Source: Acuticoccus sp963704595 (GTDB lineage Bacteria > Pseudomonadota > Alphaproteobacteria > Rhizobiales > Amorphaceae). From it: DNA of 64,000 bases. Location: the NCBI GenBank assembly GCA_963704595.1, contig OY969922.1, forward strand, positions 2,852,001-2,916,000, given 5' to 3'. Below, piece by piece: positions 18,026 through 26,821 of the stretch (position 1 is the first letter of the stretch; each line of letters opens with the position of its first letter). The notes under the pieces are model-generated. The model was not told where the DNA came from. It worked only from the letters and a program-made list of their open reading frames with translations, and searched no databases. The translations under genes were made by a program, and so were the position numbers.

Positions 18026-18999
18026 TCAGTTGGCGTTGTAGGTGTCGACGATCGCCTTGCCGGTGTCGCCTGCCGACTCCAGCCACTCGGTCGTCATCGT
18101 CTCGCCGATCTCGCGCAGTTCGCTCGCAAGCTGCTCCGAGGGCGGCTCGACGGTCATGCCGTTCTTGGCGAGTTCCGTCGAGCGTGAAGTCGGTGTAGTC
18201 GATCGCCTTCTTGGTGCCGGCTTCCTCGGCCTTCGCCGCGCAGTCGAGCACGACGGCCTTGTTCTCTTCCGACTCGCCGTCCCAGACCGACGTGTTCACG
18301 AACACGTAGTTGCGCGGGATCCAGGCGTCGACCTCGTAGAAGTTGGTGAGGCTTTCCCAGACCTTCCGGTCGTAGCCGGTGGCACCGGAGGAGATCATCG
18401 ATTCGGCGACGCCGGTGGCGAACGCCTGGGAGATCTCGGCCGCCTCGATCTGGACGGGCAGCATGTCCGGTCAGCTCGGCGAGGCGTGCGGTGGCGTTGT
18501 TGTAGGAGCGGAACTTCACGCCCTTCATGTCGGCGACGCTCGTCACCGGCTTGTTGAAGTAGAGGCCCTGGGGCGGCCACGGCACGGAGTAGAGGAGCGT
18601 GAGGCCCTGGCTGGCGAGGAGCTCCTCCATCGCGGGCTTGGCGGCTTCCCACAGCTTGGCGTGCTGGTCGAAGGAGGTCGCGAGGAAGGGGATCGAATCG
18701 AAGCCGAACAGCGCGTTCTCGTTCTGGTGCGCCGACAGGAGGCGCTCGCCGATCGGGGCCTGCCCGGTCTGCACGGCGCGCTTGATGTCGTCGCCGGAGA
18801 ACAGCGAGCCCGACGGGTGGACCGCGATCTCGATGTCGCCGCCGGTCCCCTCGGTGACGCAGGCGGCGAACTCCTCGCCGGTCTCGGAGTGGTAGTTGCT
18901 GGCGGCGTAGGCCATCGGCATGTCCCACTTTTCCGCAAAGGCGGCTGCGGACCAGAGGGTGGCCACGGCCGTCGTGGCGACCAGAAGTGATTTGCTCAT
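18026..18999 (-). CDS. dctP: TRAP transporter substrate-binding protein DctP (second system), two frameshifts
   Basis: Reconstructed length is 323 residues with a signal peptide (LLVATTAVATLWSAAAFA). The mature protein begins EKWDMPMAYAASNYHSETG and includes KPVTSVADMKGVKFRSYN, the usual ligand-domain segment before the conserved aromatic/arginine region. Extra bases near 18465 (after LAELTG) and 18179 (after TDFTL) break the frame; removing them yields MLPVQIEAAEISQAF and TELAKNGMT continuations typical of the family. The ligand is unknown. The neighbouring amino-acid-type oxidoreductase and muconate-cycloisomerase-like enzyme suggest an amino-acid derivative or cyclic organic acid. Confidence 0.85.
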
Positions 19000-19050
19000 T
19001 CCCGAAACTCCGTTCTGTGCGGCGTTCTTTGCGCCGTCGTCAGGGGTCCG

Positions 19051-20309
19051 CTACCGGGCGGACCGAGATGCGAAGCGTGATGGAGCGAACATCGAAATGT
19101 CAATGTTCGGGGTCCGTCCCGCGATGAGCTGCGCCAGGAGCCGGCCAGTCTTGGGTCCCGACGTCAGCCCGATGTGGTGGTGGCCGAACCCCAGGAAAGC
19201 ACCTTTGATGCCAGACACCTCGCCGATCAGCGGCAGCGAATCCGCCGTCGCCGGGCGGTGTCCCATCCATTCGCGCTTGTCCTTGTAGGTGAGGCCCGGC
19301 AGCGCCTTCTTCACCTGCTCCTCCAGAAGCTCGAACGGGCGGCGGGACGGCGGCGCGGTCGAGCCCGCCGAACTCAACAATGCCGGCGCAGCGGAGCCGA
19401 CCCTCCATCGGCGTCGCGACGAACTTGCCGGTCGCCACCATCAGCGGCGCGCTGGGCATCACGGACGGCTCGATCAGCTCGATGTGGTAGCCGCGCTCTG
19501 TCTCCAGCGGCACGTCGATGCCGAGCGCCTTCGCCAGCGGCCCGGACCAGACGCCCGTCGCAAGCACGAACCTGTCGCATGGCACGGTCTCGCCGCCGAC
19601 GCGCACGCCGGTGACGGCGCCGTTCTCGCGCACGACGTCGCTCACCTCGCCGCGGATGAACTTCGCGCCCTTCGCCTCGGCCTCGGCGGCGAGCGCCTTC
19701 ACGTAGGCGCCGGGGTCCTTGATGTGGCCGTGGTTGCCGACGCGCACGAGGCAGCCGATGGCCTCGCCGATGGCGGGGTCGTACTTGCGGACCGCACTCG
19801 CCCTTCCAGCACGTCCCACGACATGCCGTGGTCGCGGCGGATGCCCCAGCCGAACGCATCGCCCTCGAAATGGGCGCGGTCGCGGTAGCCGAAGTTGTAG
19901 TCCGACATGGCGATGAAGCGCTCGGCGGGCGTGCCGCGGGCGATCTCCATGTGCTCGTTGACCGAGTCCGGCACGATCTGCGCGAGGCCGTTGGCGATCC
20001 GCCTGGCGTCCTCGGCGTTGGCGTGGGCGAGGTACTTGCGCAGCCACGGCATCAGCTTGGGCAGGTAGCCCCACTTGAGGAAGAGCGGATAGTTGCGGTC
20101 CATGCAGCATCCCCGGCGCCTTCCGCACCAGCCCCGGCCCGGTGACCGGCACGATGGAGCAGGACGCGAGGACGCCGGCGTTGCCGTAGCTGGTGCCGTC
20201 GCCCGGCGCGCCGCGGTCGATGACGGTGACGTCGTGGCCGTCGCGCTGAAGCCAGAGCGCGGTGGAGACGCCGACGATGCCCTGCGCCGACGATGACGAC
20301 GCGGCTCAT
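19051..20309 (-). CDS. FAD-dependent amine oxidoreductase, DadA-like (D-amino acid dehydrogenase type), four frame breaks
   Basis: Reconstructed length is 418 residues. The N-terminal VVIVGAGIVGVSTALWLQRDG is the FAD-binding Rossmann motif, PGLVRKAPGMLMDRNYPLF follows, and the C-terminal EWMGHRPATADSLPLIG with GFGHHHIGLTSGPKTGRLLA is the DadA/glycine-oxidase signature. Breaks lie near 20279, 20104, 19800 (a missing base fits best here) and 19358. The stop and starts are coupled: its ATG overlaps the stop of the upstream cycloisomerase-type gene (ATGA). The enzyme probably oxidises an imino or amino acid and passes electrons to the respiratory chain. Substrate is inferred from family only. Confidence 0.82.
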
Positions 20310-21449
20310 GCCGTCACCGTCGAGCGGATCGCGTAGCGGGCGAGCTTCTCGGGGTCTGGCAGGATGCCGAGGCCGGGGCCTGCCGGGACCTGCACCATGC
20401 CGTTCTCGATGGGGAACGGCTCGGCGAGGATGTCTTCCGCGAGGTAGTATTTCGCCTGGTAGAACTCGCAGCCGAGCGTGATGCCGGGCGCGGCGGCGAT
20501 GGCGTGGACGCCGGCGAGGTGGCCGAGCCCGGTCTCGAACATGTCGCCGCCGTAGGCCGAAAGGCCGGCCGCCCGGGCCATTTCGGCGACGGCCACGGCA
20601 CGGCGCGGCCCGCCCGACTTCATCACCTTGACGGACACGCCGTCGCAAATCTCTTCCCTGATGGCGCGCACCATATCCTCCGGCCCGAAGACGCTTTCGT
20701 CAGCAATGAGAGGGGCTGCCGTCGCCTCGCGCAAGCGGCGCATCAGGCCGAACTGGTCGGCGCGCACAGGTTGCTCGATGAAGGACGGCGCCCGCGAATC
20801 GATGTCGATGACGCGGCCCATCGCCTCGTCCGGCGACAGACCCTGGTTGTAGTCGACCCGCACCCGAATGTCGGGAAAGTCCCGCGCCAGCCGGTCGAGC
20901 CGCATGATGTCGAAGCCGTGGTCCTGGACCCCGGCCTTCAGCTTCACGATGCCGACGCCGTCGGCCTCCAGCCGCGCGCAGAGCGCAAGGTCGGCCTCGA
21001 AGTCGGGGTCGGCGAGCGAGACGGAGAGCGGGATCGCGTCGCGGCACTTGCCGCCGAGCAGCGCCCAGACGGGGACGCCGGCCGCCCGGCCCGCAAGGTC
21101 GAGGAGCGCGGTCTCGAGCGCCGCCTTGGCGTCGGTGGAGAAGGCGATCGCCCGCTCGGCCCGCGCCATCACGCCGGCAATGTCGCCGACCTTCGCGCCG
21201 ATCACGACCGGGCGGATGTAGCGGTCGAGCGCGGCGTAGGCGTTCTCGGGCGTGCCGGTGAAGACGGACCAGCAGCGCCGCCTCCCCAAAACCCTCGATG
21301 CCGCCTGCGGACGTGAGGCGGACGATGACCACCTCCACCGCCCCGCCGACGCTGCCGATCCCGTGGTCCCGCCGGGAGACCACGGGGAGCGACAGGTGCC
21401 AGAGGTCCAGCCGCTCGATCGTGTCGCCGAGCGCCGTTACGCGATCCAT
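20306..21449 (-). CDS. Mandelate racemase/muconate lactonizing enzyme family protein, one frameshift
   Basis: Reconstructed length is 380 residues in the enolase superfamily. An N-terminal capping domain is followed by a barrel with the catalytic pair in VKLKAG (KxK, about residue 168), metal ligands in VDYNQ (Asp), FIEQP (Glu) and IADESV (Asp/Glu), and the opposite-face Lys in VKVMKSGG. The DMFETGLGH segment resembles the muconate-cycloisomerase subgroup, which also holds dipeptide epimerases and proline-betaine epimerases. One extra base near 21272 splits GEAAL from WSVFTGT. Its ATG overlaps the end of the TPP enzyme gene by 13 bases and its stop overlaps the oxidoreductase start. A racemisation or cycloisomerisation step is expected; the substrate is open. 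Confidence 0.83.
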
Positions 21450-23147
21450 TCGGAGACCGGCGCCGCGGCTTCGTGGAGCGGCTGGGAGATCGACGTCGAC
21501 CAGCGTCGGCCCGTCGTGCGCGGTGGCTTCCTTCATCACGCGGTGGAGGTCGGCGGGGTCTTCCACCGTCCACGTCTTCACGCCGAACGCGGCGGCGACG
21601 GCGGCATGGTTCGTGCGGCTGAAGTCGACGTTGTAGTAGCGCTTGCCGAAGCCCGAATCCTGGCCCGCCTTGATCCAGCCGAACACGGCGTTGGAGAACA
21701 CCACCGAGGTGATCGGCATGTTGTGGCGCACGATGGTCTCGAACTCGCCGCAGGAGAAGCCGAACGAGCCGTCGCCCATCACCGCGACCGTCTTCACCGA
21801 GGGCCGGCCCTTGTGCGCGCCCATGGAGGCGGCGAGCGCGTAGCCGAGCGCGCCGTGCGCGCGGTTGGTGATGAAGTTGCGGCCGGGCTTCCTCCAGCGG
21901 TAGTGCGCCGAGAAATACGGGCACGGCGTGCCGGGGTCGGCGACGATGATGGCGTCGTCGTCGAGCACGTCCATCAGCGCCTTCGACGACGGCTTCGGGG
22001 CGGATCGGCGTCTCGGTGCTGGCGGCGAGCGCGTTGAACGCCTCGAGCTTGGCCTCCCACGCCTTCTTCGGCGAGCTCGGCGCCGCCCTGCCCGGCCGGG
22101 CGACTTCTTCTCGAGCGCCGTGGCGAGCGCGCCGAGCGCGAGGCGCGCGTCGGCGGCGATGGCGACGGCGGTGTCGTAGTTGGCGCCGATCACCATCGGG
22201 TCGCTGTCGATGTGGATGATGGTGGCGCTGCGCGGCGGGGAGCGCCAGCGCTCGGTGGTGACGGAGCCGGCACGGCAGCCGACGAACATCACCACGTCCG
22301 CCCCGTCGATCACCTCGCGGGTGGACGGTGCGCCGCCGTTGGAGCCGACGACGCCCAGAGCATTGCGGGTGCGTCTCCGCGATCGCGCCCTGACCGGACA
22401 CCGTGGTCGCGACCGGGCAGTCGAGGAGCTTGGCGATCCGCTCAAGCTCGTCGAACGCGCCGGAGATGACCGGCCCGCCGCCGCAGACGATGACGGCGCG
22501 CCTGGCGTTCGCGAGGAGCGACGCGGCTTCCTCGATCGCCTCGGGCTCGGCGCCGGCACGCTCGGCGGGGAAGTGGGTGTGGCGCTTGTCGGCGAAGATC
22601 TCTTCGGAATCGACCGGGCCCTTCTGCGTGTCGAACGGAAGGGCGAGGTGGACGGCGCCCGGGCGTGCCGGTGGTCATGGCGCGGAAGGCGGTGCGCATC
22701 ATCGCCGGCAGGCGGGCCGAATTGTCGAGCGAGGCGTTCCACTTGGTCAGCGGGCGGAACAGGGCCACCTGGTCGAGCTCGGTCAGCGGATACTTGCCTG
22801 CGCGAGGTCGTGGCGACGTCGGTGGTGATGGCGAGGATCGGGATCGAGCTCTCGTTGGCTTCCACCACGCCCGGCAGGATGTAGGTCGCGCCGCCGCCGG
22901 ACGGGCCTTCGCACACGCCGGGCTTGCCGGTGACGCGGGCGTAGCCGTCGGCCATGTAGCCGGCGTGGCGCTCGTCGCGCGTCAGGATGTGGTCGATGTC
23001 GGGCTTCATGCGCGCCATCGCGTCATAAAGGGGCAGCGTGGTGTCGCCGCACAGGCCGAAGATCGTGTCGACCTCGTAGGCCTCCAGCATCTTCACCATC
23101 GCTTCAGCGCCGGTCAGCGCGTTGGTCAGCGGCTTGCCACCGTCCAT
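21437..23147 (-). CDS. Thiamine-pyrophosphate enzyme, acetolactate synthase-like, six frame breaks
   Basis: Reconstructed length is 568 residues, the normal size for three-domain ThDP enzymes. The N-terminal domain has the ThDP-activating Glu in HILTRDERHAGYMADGYAR. The central domain has the Rossmann-like AVIVCGGGPVISGA. The C-terminal cofactor motif reads GDGSFGF...VVFSN. The end VISQPLHEAAAPVSEWIA is only reached after correcting a break near 21491. Other breaks are near 22799, 22666, 22365, 22093 (missing base) and 21981. Family reactions include decarboxylation or carboligation of 2-oxo acids and sulfoacetaldehyde acetyltransfer. It is first in the minus-strand catabolic operon, divergent from the racemase gene across a GntR-like palindrome. 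Confidence 0.82.
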
Positions 23148-23245
23148 CGGAAATCCTCTCGTCTCGTGTGTTGCGGTGCGCGCGGCGCACCCGCCGCGGT
23201 CCGGCGCGGCCAGTTGTTCATGCCCTATCGGTACACGGTATTTCG

Positions 23246-23259
23246 GTCTGTATACAATG
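23246..23259. promoter_or_regulatory. GntR-type palindrome (TGTATACA) in the divergent promoter region
   Basis: TGTATACA at 23249-23256 is a perfect palindrome, close to the TTGTATACAA sites bound by FCD-type GntR regulators of TRAP and catabolic operons. It lies between the divergent TPP-enzyme and Asp/Glu-racemase genes. The embedded TACAAT (23253-23258) could be a -10 box for the racemase. No regulator gene is present nearby. Confidence 0.45.
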
Positions 23260-23341
23260 GGAGGATCGGGCCGGCGAGGCAACTTCTTGCCAATTGCCGG
23301 CGCGCCGTTCATTCACGCGGACATCATCACGGGAGACCTCC

Positions 23342-24067
23342 ATGCGCCTCACCGGCGGAAAATCGATCTACGGCGCCACCCTCGGCATCCTCATGCTGGA
23401 GGCGCGCTTTCCCCGCATCGTGGGCGACATGGGCCACGCCGATACGTTCCCCTTCCCGGTGCAGTACCGCCTCGTGCACGGCGCGAGCCCCGACCGCGTC
23501 GTCCGCCACGGCGCCGACGGCCTCCTCGGCCCCTTCGTGGATGCCGCGCGCGATCTCGTCCGCCACGGCTGCGACGGCATCACCACCAACTGCGGCTTCC
23601 TCTCGCTCTTCCAGGAGGAAATCGCGGCGGCGGTGAACGTGCCCGTCGCCACATCCTCGCTGATGCAGGTCGCGACGGTGAACCGCCTCCTGCCGCCCGG
23701 CAAGCGCGCCGGCCTCCTCACCATCTCAGGCTCGACGCTTACCGAGGCGCACCTTCTCGCAGCAGGCGTCCCGCTCGACACGCCGATCGCGACGACCGAA
23801 GGCGGCGCCGAGTTCACCCGCGCGATCCTCGACGACGAGGAGACGCTCGACCCCGAGCTTGCCGAGGCCGACAACGTCGCCGCCGCGACCATGCTGTGCG
23901 CGGACGACACCGTCGGCGCGGTGGTTCTGGAATGCACCAACATGACGCCTTACGCGCAGGCGATCCGGGCCGCGACAGGGCGGCCGGTGTTCACGATGGC
24001 GGGCTTCGCAACGTGGTTCCATTCGGGCCTCTCGCCGCGCCTGACGGGAGGCCGTTATGCCCTTTGA
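23342..24067 (+). CDS. Aspartate/glutamate racemase family protein
   Basis: A 241-residue protein of the Asp/Glu/hydantoin racemase superfamily. The two catalytic cysteines sit in GITTNCGFL (about residue 83) and VVLECTNM (about 200), with the mirrored spacing typical of this pseudosymmetric fold. The N-terminal GATLGILMLEARFPRI fits the hydantoin-racemase-like group. GGGAGACC lies just upstream of ATG 23342. It is divergent from the TPP-enzyme operon and overlaps the thioesterase start by eleven bases. It may invert an amino acid or a hydantoin delivered by the second TRAP importer, which is inference. Confidence 0.85.
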   Translation: MRLTGGKSIYGATLGILMLEARFPRIVGDMGHADTFPFPVQYRLVHGASPDRVVRHGADGLLGPFVDAARDLVRHGCDGITTNCGFLSLFQEEIAAAVNVPVATSSLMQVATVNRLLPPGKRAGLLTISGSTLTEAHLLAAGVPLDTPIATTEGGAEFTRAILDDEETLDPELAEADNVAAATMLCADDTVGAVVLECTNMTPYAQAIRAATGRPVFTMAGFATWFHSGLSPRLTGGRYAL

Positions 24068-24479
24068 GAGCCAGCGCCTCGTCGAATGGGGCGACTGCGA
24101 TGCGGCGGGCATCGTGTTCTTTCCCAACTTCTACCGCTGGGTGGACGGGCACTATCACCGCTTCACCGAGGCGTGTGCGGGCTACGACCAGCGCACGCTT
24201 CTCGCCGAGTACGGCCTCCTCGGCACGCCGCTGCGCGACACCGGCTGCACGTTCTTCTCCCCCGCCCGCTTCGGCGACATGCTGACGATCAACTCGTCGC
24301 TGATCCGGCTGGGGTCGACGAGCCTCACCTTCACCTACGTCTTCACCCGCGGCGAAACGCTGATCGCGAAGGCGAAGGAAACGCGCGTCGTCGTGCGCGA
24401 GGTGGACGGGGCGATCGAGAAGGCGGAGATCCCCGAGGCCGTCCGCGCCCGCCTCGCCCCGCTGGTGGAGCCGGCCTGA
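24057..24479 (+). CDS. Acyl-CoA thioesterase, 4-hydroxybenzoyl-CoA thioesterase type
   Basis: A 140-residue single hot-dog domain. The N-terminal VEWGDCDAAGIVFFPNFYRWVD carries the catalytic Asp (about residue 15) and the family helix start. The strands TFTYVFTRGETLIAKAKETRVVV follow. Members hydrolyse aromatic or short-chain acyl-CoA. It overlaps the racemase gene and ends four bases before the stop of the convergent hydrolase gene. A thioesterase in this cluster hints at CoA-linked aromatic or carboxylic-acid degradation. Confidence 0.87.
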   Translation: MPFESQRLVEWGDCDAAGIVFFPNFYRWVDGHYHRFTEACAGYDQRTLLAEYGLLGTPLRDTGCTFFSPARFGDMLTINSSLIRLGSTSLTFTYVFTRGETLIAKAKETRVVVREVDGAIEKAEIPEAVRARLAPLVEPA

Positions 24480-24482
24480 GCC

Positions 24483-25583
24483 TCAGCCTGCGAACGCGCC
24501 GAGGTAGTGGCGCCAGTCCTCCGGCATCAGCGCATGGCCGCCGGGCCTGAGGTGGAAGCCGAGCGGCCCGCGGCGCAGCGCAACCGTGCGCTCGCAGGGC
24601 TCGGCAAAGAGTTCCACGGACGGCGGCAGCGTGACGCCCCATGCCGGGGCCGCCGCGGCAAGGCCGGCATATTCGGCGGCGGGGTCGGCCCATGCGTCGC
24701 CCGCCGCGGAGCCGATCAGCACCTGCCGCGGCGCCACCGAGGCGATGAGGTGATGCTGGTCGAGCCCCGCGCGGGCGAGCCGCTGCGGGTCTTCCGCGAG
24801 CCCCGGCGCCACCCAGTGCGGATAGCGGCTGGCGAGATCGGCGAGCTGCTCACCGCGCGAGACCGAGGCCAGCGCAGGCCCGCCGCAGCCGGCGTTGTTG
24901 ACGATCGCCGCCGCGATCCGCGTGTCGTTCGCCGCGGCCCACAGCGCCGCCTTGCCGAGCCGGGAGTGCCCCGCCACCGCAATCCGCGACGGGTCCACGG
25001 CATCAAGCGTGCGCGCCACGTCCACCAGCCGCGACAGCGCGAAGGCCCACAGGCTGATCGCCCCCGATCCTCCGCTGCGCAGGAGCGGCGCCAGCCCCTG
25101 CTCCTGCCAACGCCGCGCGCAGTCGGGAACGAACGCGCCGTAGGGCGCCAGAAGCAGCCCGACGCCGCGCTCCATGAACAGCTCGACAGGCCAGCGGGCG
25201 GCATGGGCTCCGCGCATGTGCTCCCCCGGCGCGCCGTTGACGAGACCGAGCGCGGGGTCGGCATCGACGATCATCCGCCCGTCGATGGGAAAGCCCGTCC
25301 CCATGAGGACGCCCGCGGGGCCGAGAAAGGACAGGCCGATGACGAGAGGCACCGGGCCTTCGGCCTCGGGCAGCCACAGAGCGCAGTCGACTTCGTGGGC
25401 GCCGACGTCGGTCTCGATGCGGACCGTCACGCGCCGGCACGCTTCGCCGGGGATTTCTGCCGTCAGCGTGGAAACACGGGTCGGGGTCGAGGGTATGGGG
25501 CCGAAGAGAAGGCGGGCGAAATCGCGCCGCCATCCCGGTTGGGCCGCCGCCAGCCCTTCGGCCGAGACGGCGGACGGTGCCAT
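24483..25583 (-). CDS. Alpha/beta hydrolase related to glucuronoyl esterases (CE15-like)
   Basis: A 366-residue hydrolase without signal peptide. The nucleophile elbow is GHSRLGKAALWAAANDTRI (Ser about residue 192), matching the GxSRxGK pattern of CE15 glucuronoyl esterases. The following NNAGCGGPALASVSRGE and the late HLRPGGHALMPEDW with the catalytic His also match. CE15 enzymes are normally secreted and cleave lignin-glucuronoxylan esters; the missing signal peptide makes that role doubtful here. ATG 25583 lies two bases after the stop of the phytoene-synthase-like gene, so it ends the secDF-Mth938 transcript. The longer start at 25625 would overlap that gene and is less likely. Confidence 0.75.
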   Translation of the reverse strand: MAPSAVSAEGLAAAQPGWRRDFARLLFGPIPSTPTRVSTLTAEIPGEACRRVTVRIETDVGAHEVDCALWLPEAEGPVPLVIGLSFLGPAGVLMGTGFPIDGRMIVDADPALGLVNGAPGEHMRGAHAARWPVELFMERGVGLLLAPYGAFVPDCARRWQEQGLAPLLRSGGSGAISLWAFALSRLVDVARTLDAVDPSRIAVAGHSRLGKAALWAAANDTRIAAAIVNNAGCGGPALASVSRGEQLADLASRYPHWVAPGLAEDPQRLARAGLDQHHLIASVAPRQVLIGSAAGDAWADPAAEYAGLAAAAPAWGVTLPPSVELFAEPCERTVALRRGPLGFHLRPGGHALMPEDWRHYLGAFAG

Positions 25584-25585
25584 GG

Positions 25586-26438
25586 TCAGGCGGACAGGCG
25601 GCGGGCGGCGCGCCACAGCGTCCACTGCACCGCGAGCGGACCTGGCTCACGGGGCGCGGCGGGTCGCTTGCGGGACGCAGCGAGGGCGGCTCTGGCGGTG
25701 AACGCTGGCAGGAGCGCCGGCCGAACTGCGGGGTCGGTGCCCGCGACGAGCGCGCCGGAAGGCCTCGTCCGCCGCCTCGCCGTGCGCCACCATCGCGCGG
25801 ACCGCTTCCGGCAGGGCGTCCGGCACCGTGCCCGCGGTGAGATGGGTCGCGATGTCGCCGGCGCCTGCCGCCTGCCACAGGCTCGCGGGGATGTGCGTGC
25901 GTCCCGCCTTCAGGCGCGCGGCTTCGTGGAGCGCGGCGTCGGCGGCGGCGAGGGCGACGCCGCCGTGGCCCGCCGCGCCCGCCGCGGTGCGGGACGCGGC
26001 ATAGCCCGCCTCCTCGCCGTGGACGGCGATGGCCTGCGCCATGGCGGAAAGCTGGAGGGGGGCAGCGAACGCCTCCCCGGCAAAGCCGTCGAACCCGTCC
26101 GTGTCGGCGAAGGGGTCGGCGTAGAGGTCGTGGATGCGGGCTTCGCTGATGGCGGCGAGCGTGTCGGCGGGCCACCCGTAGCGGTCCATCGCCTCGCGCA
26201 GCGCCACCACGAGCGGCACCGGCGCGCCCTCCCCGAAGCCTTCGTTGCGGATGGCGTCGCGCCACCACTGGAGGCGCACCTCGGCGGCCATCGGGTCGCG
26301 CGCGCGGGCGACGATGCGGGAAAGCTCGAGCCGGTAGGCCGCGAGCGCATAGAGCGCGGGCCGCGCGCTTTCGGGCGCGAACAGGATCGAGAGGTAACTG
26401 GTCCGATCGCCAGTGCGAACGTCCGCGGCAAAATCCAT
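25586..26438 (-). CDS. Squalene/phytoene synthase-like protein, NDUFAF6 type, one frameshift
   Basis: Reconstructed length is 283 residues with the all-alpha fold of squalene/phytoene synthases. The Asp-rich catalytic motifs are absent: the place of the first DxxxD reads AAYRLELSRIVARARD, and the second region reads YAASRTAAG. This, with EVRLQWWRDAI, resembles NDUFAF6, the mitochondrial complex I assembly factor, rather than a real prenyl synthase. The frame breaks near 25754 after DEAFR; the corrected end reads VQWTLWRAARRLSA. Its ATG overlaps the stop of the Mth938 gene (TGATG). It is probably a non-catalytic assembly factor for NADH dehydrogenase. Carotenoid synthesis is unlikely: no crt genes lie nearby. 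Confidence 0.78.
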
Positions 26439-26821
26439 CAGACGACGATGAAACCGGCGGCGACGCGCCTCTCCTCGGCGATCATCACGTTGTAGGTGCG
26501 GACCGCAGCGCCGGTGTTCATCGTGTCGAACCGGACGCCGGCCTTGCGCAGAGCCGCCGCCGTCTCGTCCATGAGCGGGACCGGCATCGTGCCGACGCCG
26601 ACGAGGAGCACGTCGATCTCGCCCTTCTCCGCGATCACGCGGGCGACAGCGTCGGGCGTGATGTCGTCCACCCCGACAGGGTCCCAGCCGTAGATCCCCG
26701 ACGGGACGCACAGGATCGAGCCCTTGTGCGACATGTCGGCGAAGCGGAAGCCGCCGTTGCCGTAGGCGTCTATCGGCGCGCGCCCCGGAAAGTGGGCTTC
26801 GCGGATCACCAGGCCGGCCAT
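26438..26821 (-). CDS. Mth938-like domain protein (DUF498), NDUFAF3 homologue
   Basis: A 127-residue single-domain protein. Landmarks are FPGRAPIDAYGNGGFRF, SILCVPSGIYGWDP, DVLLVGVGTMPVPL and the C-terminal NTGAAVRTYNVMIAEERRVAAG, the core of the Mth938/DUF498 family to which mitochondrial complex I assembly factor NDUFAF3 belongs. Start and stop both overlap neighbours (TGATG with secF upstream and the NDUFAF6-like gene downstream), so secF, this gene and the next are translationally coupled. The proposed role is assembly of NADH:quinone oxidoreductase, possibly at the membrane near the Sec machinery. Confidence 0.85.
   Translation of the reverse strand: MAGLVIREAHFPGRAPIDAYGNGGFRFADMSHKGSILCVPSGIYGWDPVGVDDITPDAVARVIAEKGEIDVLLVGVGTMPVPLMDETAAALRKAGVRFDTMNTGAAVRTYNVMIAEERRVAAGFIVV

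Noticed and set aside
25586..26438. A carotenoid or hopanoid biosynthesis locus
   Set aside because: The phytoene-synthase-like protein lacks the catalytic Asp motifs, and no desaturase, cyclase or squalene genes lie nearby.
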